Made by a program: the position numbers and the translations under genes. This document shows positions 41,495-50,711 of a stretch of 60,850 nucleotides of DNA, piece by piece. The DNA is from Fibrobacter sp. UBA7003 (GTDB taxonomy: Bacteria > Fibrobacterota > Fibrobacteria > Fibrobacterales > Fibrobacteraceae), in assembly GCA_002449765.1 (NCBI GenBank), contig DJXN01000007.1:97101-157950 (forward strand), given 5' to 3'. A model generated the notes under the pieces. That model searched no databases. It had not been told where the DNA came from and worked only from the letters and a program-made list of their open reading frames with translations. The first letter of the stretch is position 1, and each line of letters starts with the position of its first letter.

Positions 41495-43354
41495 CTATTC
41501 CGTAAACAATATTCCCTTAATTCGTAGCGTCCTGCTGCGTTTCGATTCTTCTTCCGCGTGCAGGTAGCTTATTGCGATTGCAGCCCCGTCGGTCTTGATT
41601 TGCCTTGTGGAGTCCTGCTTGAGCGCTTGCCTGTCGATGGTGAAGCTGTAGACGGTCCTGGTTGCGCTTTCGCCTGCCGGGCCTGCGGTGCTGTCGGGGC
41701 ATGCGTCACTCTCGTCGCTGTTGCAACTGCAGCCACTGTCTTCTTTCAGCGAAATCCGGAAGGTGAGCGTGTCGCCCGCGAATTCGAATTCGTCGTTGTT
41801 GAAGTAATGGTCTATGGCGACGGCGCCCTTTGTGCCGGGAGGCACCTGGAGCATCGCCTTGTCGGGGTACTCTATGCTGACCTCGAACTGGTCGAACAGT
41901 TCTTCGCCGGTGCTGTCCGAACCCTCCCCGCAACACACGTTTTCGGTGAAGTCGTTGGTGAATGCATAGTCGTATCCTGTGATGGGGAGATATCCGGTGA
42001 ATTCCGGGTTGTGTGCTTCGGCAAGCTCGAGCATTCGCGAAACAAGTAGCTTCGAGTTTTCGTCGTCTTTTTTCCGCAGGTCGATAACGAATTTCCGGGC
42101 GTCATCCTTGCTGAGCGGGAACTCCGTGTAGCCCGCTTCGGCAAGGGCTCCCCTGATGCTCCTCATCCAGATGTCGTTCGAGATTTTCGATGCCCTTAGC
42201 GGGCTGTCGGTGACGATGAACAGCAGTGCGCAGAAGACGATGGCGATGTAGCGCGACTTGCACTTGATTTTGTCGACGAGGAAGACCGCGATGATGACGT
42301 AGAAGTATATATTGATGGTCACGGCGAAGATGCGTTCCATCGAGATGCCGTAGTCGCTGATTCTGCGGATAAGGCCGACGGACATCATGGCCACGAGGGG
42401 GATGCATGCGGCGGGGAAAACCTTGAGGAGTTTCTTTTCGAAGGTGCTGCCGGGGGCGAGTCGCGTGGGGTACAGGATGGTGACGAGCGCGAGCATGTAC
42501 AGCATGAATCCCGAAACGAAGTACGATACCATTCCTTGCGGCATGTCCCACAGCACGACGAACTTGACGATGTAGGCGTAGAATAGGAGTATGGCGAGCG
42601 AAAGCACCGGCACGAAGAGGAACCGGATGGTGCTTGTCGCGAACTTGTTCAGCGTGGGTGTTTCGCTGTGGCATTCCTCGATGGAAGGGATGCCGCTGAA
42701 GTAGAGTATGGGGAAGACGGTGCTCGCGCAGAAGTAGAAAATGTAGAAATACACCTTCTCATCGAATTCATGTTCGAAAAGTGCACCAGAACAGAAGACG
42801 AGCGCTTCTACGGATGCGAGCAGGAGCGTTGCGATGAGCGCGCCGACAACCAGCGCCTTGAGGTTCCTGAACAGGAAAATCCAGAATGCGTTTTCGTCTT
42901 TATTTTTCCAGAACGGCGCGATGAACAGGGCGAGCGTGGCGGTCACGTACACGACAAGAACGGTGCTGAATATGAATTCGGCGCTGAAAAAATTGAAGTC
43001 TTTTTGCTGTTCGTTGAAAACGCAAAAGAAAAGCCATCCTGAGAGGATGAACCAGGCGATGTTTGCGACAATCTGGGGAACCTTGCTGCTTGTTTTGAGG
43101 GATTCCTGGACGAGCGAGGTCGTGAGGGAAATGAGCATCGCCGCTACGGGAAAGGTGCCCAGCCACAATATGAACTGGAGGAGCATGTGTTCGATGTAGG
43201 AATTGTCCCTGGAAAAGTCCGTGATGATTCCTGTGAGCTCTGTGCAGGCGACGTATGCGAAGAATGTGAAGAAGGCGAGCGCCGATGCGACGGGGAACCG
43301 CCTGAACGCGCTCGAAATCTGGCTCGGGTATTTCTTGAAAGCGTCAAGTACCAT
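41495..43354 (-). CDS. DUF4153-family membrane protein (copy 1)
   Basis: A 619-residue paralogue of the next gene, 34 nt upstream of it and transcribed first. N-terminal half: membrane helices in the same order (LLQFILWLGTFPVAAMLISL, LALFIAPFW, LLFYAYIVKFVVLW). The C-terminal soluble part carries a Cys-rich insert (SGCSCNSDESDACPDS) lacking in the other copy and a beta-rich end. The start at 43354 has GAGGAAAATC directly upstream and matches the paralogue; a longer frame to 43402 has no ribosome site. Function unknown; the duplication may reflect two sensory specificities. Confidence 0.75.
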   Translation of the reverse strand: MVLDAFKKYPSQISSAFRRFPVASALAFFTFFAYVACTELTGIITDFSRDNSYIEHMLLQFILWLGTFPVAAMLISLTTSLVQESLKTSSKVPQIVANIAWFILSGWLFFCVFNEQQKDFNFFSAEFIFSTVLVVYVTATLALFIAPFWKNKDENAFWIFLFRNLKALVVGALIATLLLASVEALVFCSGALFEHEFDEKVYFYIFYFCASTVFPILYFSGIPSIEECHSETPTLNKFATSTIRFLFVPVLSLAILLFYAYIVKFVVLWDMPQGMVSYFVSGFMLYMLALVTILYPTRLAPGSTFEKKLLKVFPAACIPLVAMMSVGLIRRISDYGISMERIFAVTINIYFYVIIAVFLVDKIKCKSRYIAIVFCALLFIVTDSPLRASKISNDIWMRSIRGALAEAGYTEFPLSKDDARKFVIDLRKKDDENSKLLVSRMLELAEAHNPEFTGYLPITGYDYAFTNDFTENVCCGEGSDSTGEELFDQFEVSIEYPDKAMLQVPPGTKGAVAIDHYFNNDEFEFAGDTLTFRISLKEDSGCSCNSDESDACPDSTAGPAGESATRTVYSFTIDRQALKQDSTRQIKTDGAAIAISYLHAEEESKRSRTLRIKGILFTE

Positions 43355-43429
43355 GATTTTCCTCTTTGAACTCCCTACACGGTTAAAAAGATACAAAAAC
43401 ATGAAAACAAAAAATTTAATTTTTTTCCC

Positions 43430-44557
43430 ATGGTCTTTTTCCTTTTGCTTCTGTTGTCGGGACTTGTCCTGATTTGTATCAACGTGAGTCCGGTCCTGCC
43501 GGGCAGGAGGGGCAAGCTGCTTGCGCTCGGCGTGCTTGTCTCGATTTTTGCAGGCATGTCGGCGCGGGGCACGTTTGTCGGAAGTCTCGCTGTAGCGTTC
43601 CTTTCGGTGTGGCTATGCCAGGCGCTGCTGCTTTATATACCCTGGGGTGTATTCAGGGGAGTGCGAAGGGTTGTGACGCGTCGTGCACTTGACGGGCACG
43701 CGGTGATGCTCGCTAGCCGCGGTCTGCTCGTGGCGACAGTCGCGATGACGCTTGGGCTGTGCGCCTACGGTGTCCCACACAATGCGAAATACGTTTTGCA
43801 TGAGACTACGGTGAATCTGCCTGCCGGCGGCTTTACGGCGGTGTTCTTCAGCGATATCCACGTGGATCCGCTATTCGACCGTGCAAAGCTCGAGCGCATG
43901 ATTGCCGATGTGGATTCCATCGCTCCCGACTACCTGCTGTTCGGTGGCGACCTCGCCGATGTGCCGTCTGCGACTCTCGACGAGTGGGGCTACGATACTT
44001 TGTTCAAGAAACTCACGGCGGGGGCGAAAGTCGCTGCGGTAGCGGTGAACGGGAACCACGAAGGAATGCAGGAGTTTCCCGGTTCGAATCCCAACGACTG
44101 GATGCGCAAGGTGGGCTTTGTCGTGCTGGACGATTCCTCGGCGTGTATCGGGCAGGCGTGTTTCACGGGGCGTATCGATTTTCAGGTGGCGCGTGGCCGT
44201 GGCGTGGAGCGTAGGCCGCTTGCAGAGCTTGTGCCTGTCGAGGTTCCGGCCGATTCCGGTAGCGTGCAAACCGTGCGGCCGTGGATCCTGCTTGACCACC
44301 AGCCCAAGGGAATCGAGTCCGGATATTCGGGACGTCTTCCGGATTTCGCGCTTTCGGGGCACACGCACAACGGACAGTTTTTCCCGGGTAATTTCGTCAT
44401 CAATCTCGTGTGGCGCCTTGCCTATGGCGAGGGCGTGCTCGATGGCGTCCGCTGGCTCGTGAGCGCGGGTGTCGATTGCTGGGGTCCGCCGGTGCGCGTA
44501 GGGACCGACGCCGACATGTGGATAATCCGTTTCGAAGCGGAAGGGAATAATTTATAA
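43430..44557 (+). CDS. Membrane-anchored metallophosphoesterase
   Basis: A 375-residue protein. The first ~130 residues hold four membrane helices (VFFLLLLLSGLVLICI, LLALGVLVSIFAGM, LAVAFLSVWLCQALLL, LLVATVAMTLGLCAY). The C-terminal domain is a calcineurin-like phosphoesterase with all metal motifs: FFSDIHVD (DxH), LLFGGDLAD (GD), AVNGNHEG (GNHE), LLDHQP and ALSGHTHNGQ (GHxH). Such YkuE/LpxH-like enzymes often act on lipids or nucleotides at the membrane face. The start is followed directly by the first helix; TAATTTTT ends 5 nt before the ATG, so a leaderless mRNA is likely. Confidence 0.88.
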   Translation: MVFFLLLLLSGLVLICINVSPVLPGRRGKLLALGVLVSIFAGMSARGTFVGSLAVAFLSVWLCQALLLYIPWGVFRGVRRVVTRRALDGHAVMLASRGLLVATVAMTLGLCAYGVPHNAKYVLHETTVNLPAGGFTAVFFSDIHVDPLFDRAKLERMIADVDSIAPDYLLFGGDLADVPSATLDEWGYDTLFKKLTAGAKVAAVAVNGNHEGMQEFPGSNPNDWMRKVGFVVLDDSSACIGQACFTGRIDFQVARGRGVERRPLAELVPVEVPADSGSVQTVRPWILLDHQPKGIESGYSGRLPDFALSGHTHNGQFFPGNFVINLVWRLAYGEGVLDGVRWLVSAGVDCWGPPVRVGTDADMWIIRFEAEGNNL

Positions 44558-44594
44558 CTTTAAAGAGGTTTTTCCGGTTTACTGAGGGATAAAA

Positions 44595-45620
44595 ATGAAA
44601 AGAATATTCTTGATGATGGGTGCGTGCCTTGCTTTGACCCTTACGGCGTGCGAGGATACTGAAAATGAGGGCAAGAAAGCCTTGTCCGAATCTCTAAAGA
44701 AGGCTGCCGCGGCCTTGGATGCTTCTATGGCGGAGCAGTACAAGACTGTCGATATCGCGGGGCAGACCTGGATGGCCGAGAACCTCAATATCGAGACGGC
44801 GAACAGCTACTGCAACCAGCCGGATAATTGCAAGGTGAGCGGTCGTCTCTACACCTGGGATGCCGCACAGACGGTATGCCCTGCGGGTTGGCACCTGCCC
44901 AGCGAAAGCGAGGCTAGGGCCATGCTTGCAGGAGTTTCCGACTTCAGGACTGCATTCAATGCGAAGGCGACCGGTTTTAGGAAGGACAATGGCGAATTCC
45001 TGTTCGGGGACCTGTACGAATACTTCTGGACCAGCGACGGGAAGAAGGACAAGGCTTCCTACTGGTATTGGATTGCGAAGGATAACAGCGTCAAGTGGTT
45101 GAAGGGCATGAAAAGTTCCGCCCTTTCTGTACGCTGCGTGAAGGGCGACGCTCCGTCGGCCCCGCCGGCCCCGCAGATGGCCAATGTCGCCGGAAAGAAT
45201 TGGATGACCCGCATGTTGCAGAAGTCGAACGGTTCGTACGTCTATAGTCAGGAAGAGGCGTTGAAGGCCTGCCCGTCAGGATGGCGCCTGCCGACCCCGA
45301 AGGATTACAGGAACCTGCTGAATTCTCTTTCGGGTAAGAAATGCCAAAAGGATGCGTGCTCGTGGAAAAACGCGTATCCCGCCTTGAAAGCGAATGGTTT
45401 TGACCTGAAGAGCATCGCCTATACGGAAGCGACTATGCTTGGAGAAGACGTTCAGCATGGAATCATTGTATGGGCCAACTTTGGTTGCGAAGACGGGGTC
45501 TGTTATGAGTACAGGGCTTTGAACGTACAAGGGAACGACGTTTTGCTTTCCGGATGTTCTAGTGATGGCGCCGGCTGTTACGGTGCGCGTGAAGCGGGCG
45601 TCCTCTGTATCCAGAAATAG
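44595..45620 (+). CDS. FISUMP-domain lipoprotein (two domains)
   Basis: A 341-residue lipoprotein. The signal peptide ends in the lipobox LTLTAC. Two 'Fibrobacter succinogenes major paralogous' domains follow: the first about residues 55-185 (IAGQTWMAENLNIETAN, CPAGWHLPSESEA, SALSVRCVKG), the second about 198-341 (VAGKNWMTRMLQKSNGSYVY, CPSGWRLPTPKDY, GVLCIQK). The fold is probably C-type-lectin-like; function unknown, usually at the cell surface. It is a strong marker for Fibrobacterota, though also found in other FCB bacteria. Ribosome site GAGGGA before 44595. No operon partner is evident. Confidence 0.9.
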   Translation: MKRIFLMMGACLALTLTACEDTENEGKKALSESLKKAAAALDASMAEQYKTVDIAGQTWMAENLNIETANSYCNQPDNCKVSGRLYTWDAAQTVCPAGWHLPSESEARAMLAGVSDFRTAFNAKATGFRKDNGEFLFGDLYEYFWTSDGKKDKASYWYWIAKDNSVKWLKGMKSSALSVRCVKGDAPSAPPAPQMANVAGKNWMTRMLQKSNGSYVYSQEEALKACPSGWRLPTPKDYRNLLNSLSGKKCQKDACSWKNAYPALKANGFDLKSIAYTEATMLGEDVQHGIIVWANFGCEDGVCYEYRALNVQGNDVLLSGCSSDGAGCYGAREAGVLCIQK

Positions 45621-45646
45621 ATGGATTCGCGCCCTGATCTGGGCAT

Positions 45647-46858
45647 CTAGCGCTTGCGGATAATTTTCTTGTAGGAATCAATCTGCCGTTCGACAATCTT
45701 GTCCCAGCTGAAGCATTCGGCGATGCGCTTCTGTGCGCCCGCGAGCAGCTGCTTCACGAGTTCGGGCTCGGCGGCGAGGCGCCGGTAGGCGCCGGCGAGG
45801 GCTTCCGGGTCTTTTTCGGGGACGAGTATGCCCGAAACGCCGTCCACGACCACGTCGGGGATGCCGCCCACGTTGCTTGCGACGACGGGAAGCCCGAGCT
45901 CCATCGCCTCGATGAGCACGACGCCGAGCCCTTCGGTGTCGCCCTTGCTGTCGACGATGGCGGGGAGCGTGAATACGTTCGCGGTCCTGTATTCGTTCGC
46001 GAGTTCTTCGGGCGAAAGCTTCCCGGTAAAGATGATTTCTGCTGCGTCTGCGATTTCCGCGGCCTGCGCTTTTAGTTTATCCGTAATGTCGCCGACTCCC
46101 ACGATGCGGATTTCGAACTGGTCGCGCGGTAGGTGCTTTGCCGCTTCGATGAGGTAGCAGATTCCCTTGCGTTCGATGTGGCGGCCCACGAAGAGTATCT
46201 TGAATTTGCCGTTTACCGGGTGTGGTACGATTGCCGATGTCCCGCCATTGCCTGCGGAAGTTGATCCGGATTCGAGCGTCGTCCCGTAGGGGCTCCATTC
46301 CACGTCTACGTTCCGGAGCGCCTTGATTTTGCCTGCGGTAAAGCTCGAGTTGGCGAATACGGCTTGCGCCTGCCCGATGGCAAATTTCAGGAGCGGCTTC
46401 ACCCATTTCTTTTTGCGGATGAGCAGGAGTTCCGCCCCGTGGAAGTTGAGTACGAGCGGTATTTTGAACAACTTAGCGGCGCCGAGCGCGATGTAGGCAT
46501 GCGGGAACGGCCAGTGCGCATGTATCACGTCCGGCCTGAACTTGCGGCAGATGCCGATGCACTTGAAGAACCCGCTGATGATGTAGGGGATGGCGAGCAG
46601 CTGGAGCCACGGCTTGCTTGCCATCTTGGAAGGGGCCCCTTCTTCGTGCGTGAGGATTTCCCAGCTTGCGGGCGCGTAGCGGAAGCGGTTTACTTTCACG
46701 CCATCGATTTCGTGGGTCCTGAGTCCCTTGTATGCAGGTGCGAGAACCTGGATGCCGAGTCCCGCCTTCTTGAGGTGCGCAATGGAGGTCCGTAGCCAGG
46801 GAACCTCGGCGTCTTCGTGAAAACGCGGATAGACGGAACCGATGACGAGGACTTTCAT
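45647..46858 (-). CDS. Family 4 glycosyltransferase
   Basis: A 403-residue GT-B enzyme. N-terminal acceptor domain starts MKVLVIGSVYPRFHEDAEV; the donor-binding C-domain has ILFVGRHIERKGICYLIEA and the E-x7-E motif EGLGVVLIEAMELGLPVVAS followed by NVGGIPDVV. It transfers a sugar from an NDP- or lipid-linked donor during exopolysaccharide or LPS-like synthesis in the cytoplasm. It starts one base after the stop of the 170-residue gene, so the two form an operon. Substrate not inferable; no other polysaccharide genes are adjacent. Confidence 0.88.
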   Translation of the reverse strand: MKVLVIGSVYPRFHEDAEVPWLRTSIAHLKKAGLGIQVLAPAYKGLRTHEIDGVKVNRFRYAPASWEILTHEEGAPSKMASKPWLQLLAIPYIISGFFKCIGICRKFRPDVIHAHWPFPHAYIALGAAKLFKIPLVLNFHGAELLLIRKKKWVKPLLKFAIGQAQAVFANSSFTAGKIKALRNVDVEWSPYGTTLESGSTSAGNGGTSAIVPHPVNGKFKILFVGRHIERKGICYLIEAAKHLPRDQFEIRIVGVGDITDKLKAQAAEIADAAEIIFTGKLSPEELANEYRTANVFTLPAIVDSKGDTEGLGVVLIEAMELGLPVVASNVGGIPDVVVDGVSGILVPEKDPEALAGAYRRLAAEPELVKQLLAGAQKRIAECFSWDKIVERQIDSYKKIIRKR

Positions 46859-46859
46859 T

Positions 46860-47372
46860 TTAGATTGCGGCTGCCGGTTCTGCGCTGCCGGCTCCGGGTG
46901 TCACGAGTTCTTGCGATACGGATTCGATGGCTTTCAGGTCTTGCGCATCGTTGATGCATGCGGGGTAGACGATGGGGCGCACGGTCGCCGAGATGAGGCT
47001 TGCTGCCGAGTTGAATCCCATGCTGGCCGCGGTCTGCAGGATTCTGCCCCTCACGCGGATCCAGCCCTCGATCTTGGAGTCGAGCAGCAGCATGCCGAGT
47101 CCGGCCTCGTTCTCGAGGAACCCGATGATGTCGCTTCCGCGGTTGTTCTTGTTCAGGGCGGTGAGGAACACTTCCCAGAACTGGATGTTCGCACTTTCGT
47201 CCTGGAGGATCTTGCGTATGGCCTCGAAGTCGAATTCGAGGTAGACGAAGGAACTTTGGTCCTCGTCGCTGCGGATAATTTCTTCCTGGCAGCGTCTTTC
47301 GAATATTTCTTCCGTGTAGATAGAAATATTAAAGTGGTGCTTTCTAATCAGTTTGAAGAGTTCTTGCTTCAT
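46860..47372 (-). CDS. Unknown protein, possibly degenerate GGDEF-like
   Basis: A 170-residue protein. Residues ~40-120 (FVYLEFDFEAIRKIL, FLTALNKNNRGSDIIGFLEN, EAGLGMLLLDSKIEGWI) resemble the degenerate GGDEF-like domain found beside sugar transferases in exopolysaccharide loci (R-xxD-xxGxLxxxxxGxLLxxT). No GGDEF signature, so no cyclic-di-GMP synthesis is expected. The ribosome site GAGGAG and the TAATTTTG promoter element support the start at 47372. It is translationally close to the downstream GT4 gene and could regulate it. The family call is weak. Confidence 0.5.
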   Translation of the reverse strand: MKQELFKLIRKHHFNISIYTEEIFERRCQEEIIRSDEDQSSFVYLEFDFEAIRKILQDESANIQFWEVFLTALNKNNRGSDIIGFLENEAGLGMLLLDSKIEGWIRVRGRILQTAASMGFNSAASLISATVRPIVYPACINDAQDLKAIESVSQELVTPGAGSAEPAAAI

Positions 47373-47389
47373 CGCTCCTCAAAATTAGT

Positions 47390-47402
47390 CTATTTTTTGG
47401 GT
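47390..47402 (+). promoter_or_regulatory. Promoter element and leaderless start of the DUF4954 gene
   Basis: TATTTTTT at 47391-47398 is followed by GGGT and the ATG at 47403, the same 4-nt spacing seen at other starts here. On the other strand TAATTTTG serves the divergent 170-residue gene, so the 30-bp gap holds back-to-back promoters. Confidence 0.45.
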
Positions 47403-49274
47403 ATGCAACGATTGCTCAAACTCAAAAAAGTGCTGAAGAACAGCGTATTGGCTTCCCTGGCTGAAGGCTTCAAGGCGGCCAAGGCCACGGGTGGAAAGTT
47501 TCGCCCCCTGAATGCCGACGAGATTGCCGCATTGGAAAAGAACGGCAACCGTTGCGAGGACTGGAATCGCATCCTCGTCGAACCGAATTTTACTCCCGAC
47601 CGCATCCACAACTCCGTGTTCATGGGCGATGTCCGCCTGCCTGCCTTTTATGGGACCCTCCTCCTGCCGGGCGACGTGTCTTTCCCGACGGGGATATATG
47701 ACAGTCTCGTCCACAACTGCATTGTCGAGAACGCGCTCGTGTGCAAGGTGGCGATGCTTTCGAACGTGCTGGTCCGCAGCAGTGCCGTGGTGCACAACGT
47801 GGGTTCGCTGGTGAGCAGCGGCAAGATTAACTACATGATCGGCTCGACCGTCACGGTGGGTAACGAGATGGGTGCGCGCCAGGTGCGCGTGTTCCCCGAC
47901 ATCACGACAGATCTTGTGGACGTGCAGCTGTTCCACAAGGGTGAACCCGATGTCGAAGCCGCGTTCGACGAGCAACTGCGGCAGTTCCGCGAGGAGACCG
48001 CGCTTCCGTTCGCCGTGGTGGGGAAGGGTGCCGTGGTGAGCAATACGAACATCGTTCGCAACAGCTGGATCGGCGCGCATGCGCGTATCGAGGGCGCCTC
48101 GAAGGTGCGCAATTCCGTCATCCTCAGTTCGCTCGAGGAATCGACGCACGTGTACGATTCCGTGATTCTTGAAAATTCGAATTTGCAGATGGGCGTGAAG
48201 GTGCATACCGGTGCCGAGGTGCAGGGCAGCGTGCTCATGGGCCGCGTGAAGGTGGGGAGCAAGGCAATCGTAAAGTCGTCGATTGTTGCGCCCTGCTGCC
48301 ATATTGAGGAAGGCGAGGTCAACAGCTCGTACATGGGCCCGCTCACGCAGATGCACCACCATTCGCTTTTGATTGCGGCGCTTTGGCCCGAAGGTTGCGG
48401 CAATATCGGCTACGGTGCAAATGTGGGCAGCAACCATACCGGCCGCATGCCCGACCAGGAAGTGATGCCCGGCCAGGGAATGTTCTTTGGCCTCGGCGTG
48501 AATGTCAAGTTCCCGGCGAACTACCGCGAGTCCCCGTTCACGATTGTCGCAAGCGGAGTGACGACGCTTCCGCAGCGTCTCAAGTTCCCGTTCTCGCTGA
48601 TCCGTCCGGGCGACCCGCAGCTCATGGGAGTTCCTGCACGCCTGAACGAGATTGTTCCCGGCTGGAACTATTCGCGCAATGCCTACGCGCTCGACCGCAA
48701 CCTCTACAAGTATTCCTCGCGTGGCAAGGGGCTCGTGCCTTGCTCGTTCTTCGGCATATTCAGCGTGGAGACGGTGCGTCAGGTTTTTGATGCCCGCAGC
48801 CGCCTGCAGGTGGAACAGGTGCGCGACGTGTACACGCAGGAACATATCGACGGGCTTGGCGAAAACTTCATGCGCGAACGTGTGCGCCAGAGTGCGATTG
48901 CCGCGTACGAGGAATACTTGGAACGCTACATCCTCGACCAGATGATTTTGCTTGTGGAAAGCGACCCGGCTTTTAAATTGCAGTCTCCCCGCGAAATCCG
49001 CAAGCTCCTGACGGGAGACCTGAACAAGGAAATTTCGAGGATGGTCCGCATGCCCGAAACGCTGGACGAATTGGTCAAGCGTTTCCGCCAGCTCGAAAAG
49101 GACTGGTTCGAGAACGTGTTCCACGGCCTTGACCGCGACAACGAACGCGGCCGCAAGATTTTCGATGACTACGACAGCGCGCACCCTGTAGACAAGGGAT
49201 TCCTGGAGTGGGAACGTACCCGTTTCGAGGAATCCGTGAAGCGGCTCAACAACGTCCTCAAGAATATCGACTAG
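47403..49274 (+). CDS. DUF4954-family left-handed beta-helix protein
   Basis: A 623-residue protein. The N-terminal part starts with KFRPLNADEIAALEKNGNRC then EDWNRILVEPNF; residues ~80-330 carry hexapeptide-repeat character (IVENALVCKVAMLSNVLV, NSVILSSLEESTHVYDSVIL), typical of left-handed beta-helix acyl- or nucleotidyltransferases. It matches the DUF4954 family of Bacteroidetes, spirochaetes and Fibrobacter; the reaction is unknown, possibly sugar-nucleotide or acyl transfer. The start at 47403 is set by the family N-terminus and the promoter element; the frame open to 46842 lies antisense to the neighbouring gene and is ignored. Confidence 0.8.
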   Translation: MQRLLKLKKVLKNSVLASLAEGFKAAKATGGKFRPLNADEIAALEKNGNRCEDWNRILVEPNFTPDRIHNSVFMGDVRLPAFYGTLLLPGDVSFPTGIYDSLVHNCIVENALVCKVAMLSNVLVRSSAVVHNVGSLVSSGKINYMIGSTVTVGNEMGARQVRVFPDITTDLVDVQLFHKGEPDVEAAFDEQLRQFREETALPFAVVGKGAVVSNTNIVRNSWIGAHARIEGASKVRNSVILSSLEESTHVYDSVILENSNLQMGVKVHTGAEVQGSVLMGRVKVGSKAIVKSSIVAPCCHIEEGEVNSSYMGPLTQMHHHSLLIAALWPEGCGNIGYGANVGSNHTGRMPDQEVMPGQGMFFGLGVNVKFPANYRESPFTIVASGVTTLPQRLKFPFSLIRPGDPQLMGVPARLNEIVPGWNYSRNAYALDRNLYKYSSRGKGLVPCSFFGIFSVETVRQVFDARSRLQVEQVRDVYTQEHIDGLGENFMRERVRQSAIAAYEEYLERYILDQMILLVESDPAFKLQSPREIRKLLTGDLNKEISRMVRMPETLDELVKRFRQLEKDWFENVFHGLDRDNERGRKIFDDYDSAHPVDKGFLEWERTRFEESVKRLNNVLKNID

Positions 49275-49281
49275 GTGCCGC

Positions 49282-49830
49282 TTGCTGCTCTACGCATTAC
49301 TTTGTATTGAAATTGTCGCACGCGTCGTTCTCGAAGTGCGCGAGTGCAGGCTGACGGGTTGCCGGTTCGGCTTTTTTGCCGTGTTGCGCCTGCTCCCGCT
49401 CGTGAACGATATCGTGCCCCTGCCCGAGAGCCGCGCGGAGGTGCCGCAATCGCGGTTTGTGAATTTTCACGAGGAAGCGCACAGGGCCCTGCATCATGCG
49501 GTCCTCCGTAACCTGGTGAAGATTGTTTTTTTGATGTGCGCCGTATGGTTCCTCGCGTCACTCCTGGTGCGCATGCAGATGCCGATTTGGCAGGCGATCC
49601 TGTGGCTGCATCTAGCGGCTATCCCGTTCCGCACTTTTTTCCATTACTACTGCTGGAACCAGGAATGCGAAGCTGACAGGTATGCGCTTTCCAAGACCGA
49701 CCGCAAGATGGCGAAGGCGGCCATGCGCGACCTCTCGCTGTGTGAAATTCCCCGCACGCTGCTGTTTGCGCTAATCTACAGGGAACACCCGCCGGTGGCA
49801 TTGCGCCGCAAGCGCCTCCTGAACAAGTAG
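49282..49830 (+). CDS. Membrane protein with M48-like metallopeptidase motifs
   Basis: A 182-residue protein, probably starting at a TTG (49282) with AGG 6 nt upstream; the start is uncertain. It contains FHEEAHRALHH near residue 62 (HExxH zinc motif), one to two membrane helices (IVFLMCAVWFLASLLV, ILWLHLAAIPF), then NQECEADRYALSK near residue 126, the ExxEADxxA third-ligand motif of M48/M56 peptidases. It is about half the usual length. Probably a small inner-membrane zinc protease or a decayed one. It follows the DUF4954 gene by 7 nt, suggesting co-transcription. Confidence 0.6.
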   Translation: MLLYALLCIEIVARVVLEVRECRLTGCRFGFFAVLRLLPLVNDIVPLPESRAEVPQSRFVNFHEEAHRALHHAVLRNLVKIVFLMCAVWFLASLLVRMQMPIWQAILWLHLAAIPFRTFFHYYCWNQECEADRYALSKTDRKMAKAAMRDLSLCEIPRTLLFALIYREHPPVALRRKRLLNK

Positions 49831-49870
49831 GACAAGGATTTCGAAGCCTGAATTTTCCGCGTGTTGGCCG

Positions 49871-50680
49871 CTAGAACGTCCAGAGCGAAACTCCCGCCAT
49901 CAGGGACCAGTTCCCGCCGTTGAAATCTACGAGCAGGTTCGTGATTCCGAGCTGGAATTCTATCGTGTCCGAATACCAGTACGATATGAGGAAGTTGTTC
50001 GTGAACACGTACGGGGTCGCGAAGCTGATTTCCGGAATCGGGTCGTTGATGACGATGGACTTGTTAGGCCTGTAGACGTTGCCGTTGTAGCTGAGCGTCA
50101 CGCTCTTGATGAACAGGCTTGCATAGGCACCCGCGCCGTATTGGAACACGAGCTTGTCGTTGTTATTGGTGTTCTCTATTTTTTCGAGGCTTTCGTCCTC
50201 TGTTTTTTCGTAGGCATGGTAGTTGAAGGATTCGTAGGTGAACCTCTGGAACGATTGCACGCCGAGCTCGAAATACTTCGTGTTGATTCCGAAACCGGTG
50301 GAGGCGTAGATGCCGTGATAGATTCCGAACCCGATGTTCATGGTAAAGAGCTTGCCCTTGACAAACTTGTCGATGGATCCCCACACGGGGAGATACTTTA
50401 TCTTGTAGCGCGCATCGACCTCGACACTGTCCCAGTCGCCTTTATTGTAGACGCTGTCGAGCCCGATTTTTTCGGATGCCCCGATGGCGACACCGCCGCG
50501 CAGGCGCGACCCGATGGTGTTTTCGGGGAGGTGGCGGCTGATTCCCTGCATGCTCGGGCCGGGGTAGATGTCGATGGTTGCCGATTCCGCATATTCCATC
50601 TTGGTGCTCGCGCAGGCGCTCAGAGCGATTGCCGCACTTGTGACGGACAGAATCATCAGAAGCTTTTTCAAAAATCCCAT
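49871..50680 (-). CDS. Lipoprotein, probable outer-membrane beta-barrel-like
   Basis: A 269-residue protein with signal peptide and lipobox LSAC (residues ~18-22). The mature part is beta-rich with alternating aromatic strands (FTMNIGFGIYHGIYASTGFG, YFELGVQSFQRFTYESFNYH, LISYWYSDTIEFQLGITNLL) and ends in the aromatic SLWTF, a usual outer-membrane beta-barrel C-terminus. A lipid-anchored barrel is odd; the Cys may instead lie in a lipidated plug. The start at 50680 is chosen because the signal peptide begins there and TATCTTTC ends 4 nt before it; the track to 50749 lacks both. Confidence 0.65.
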   Translation of the reverse strand: MGFLKKLLMILSVTSAAIALSACASTKMEYAESATIDIYPGPSMQGISRHLPENTIGSRLRGGVAIGASEKIGLDSVYNKGDWDSVEVDARYKIKYLPVWGSIDKFVKGKLFTMNIGFGIYHGIYASTGFGINTKYFELGVQSFQRFTYESFNYHAYEKTEDESLEKIENTNNNDKLVFQYGAGAYASLFIKSVTLSYNGNVYRPNKSIVINDPIPEISFATPYVFTNNFLISYWYSDTIEFQLGITNLLVDFNGGNWSLMAGVSLWTF

Positions 50681-50684
50681 GTTG

Positions 50685-50692
50685 GAAAGATA
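50685..50692 (-). promoter_or_regulatory. Promoter element of the 49871 lipoprotein gene
   Basis: Minus strand TATCTTTC, ending 4 nt before the ATG at 50680. Same form and spacing as at 3383-3390 and 32256-32263. Confidence 0.45.
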
Positions 50693-50711
50693 CTTTTTTT
50701 GTCCGGTCCGT

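Noticed and set aside
47385..49184. 599-codon minus-strand frame across DUF4954
   Set aside because: Antisense shadow; His/Arg-rich composition typical of reverse-strand reading.
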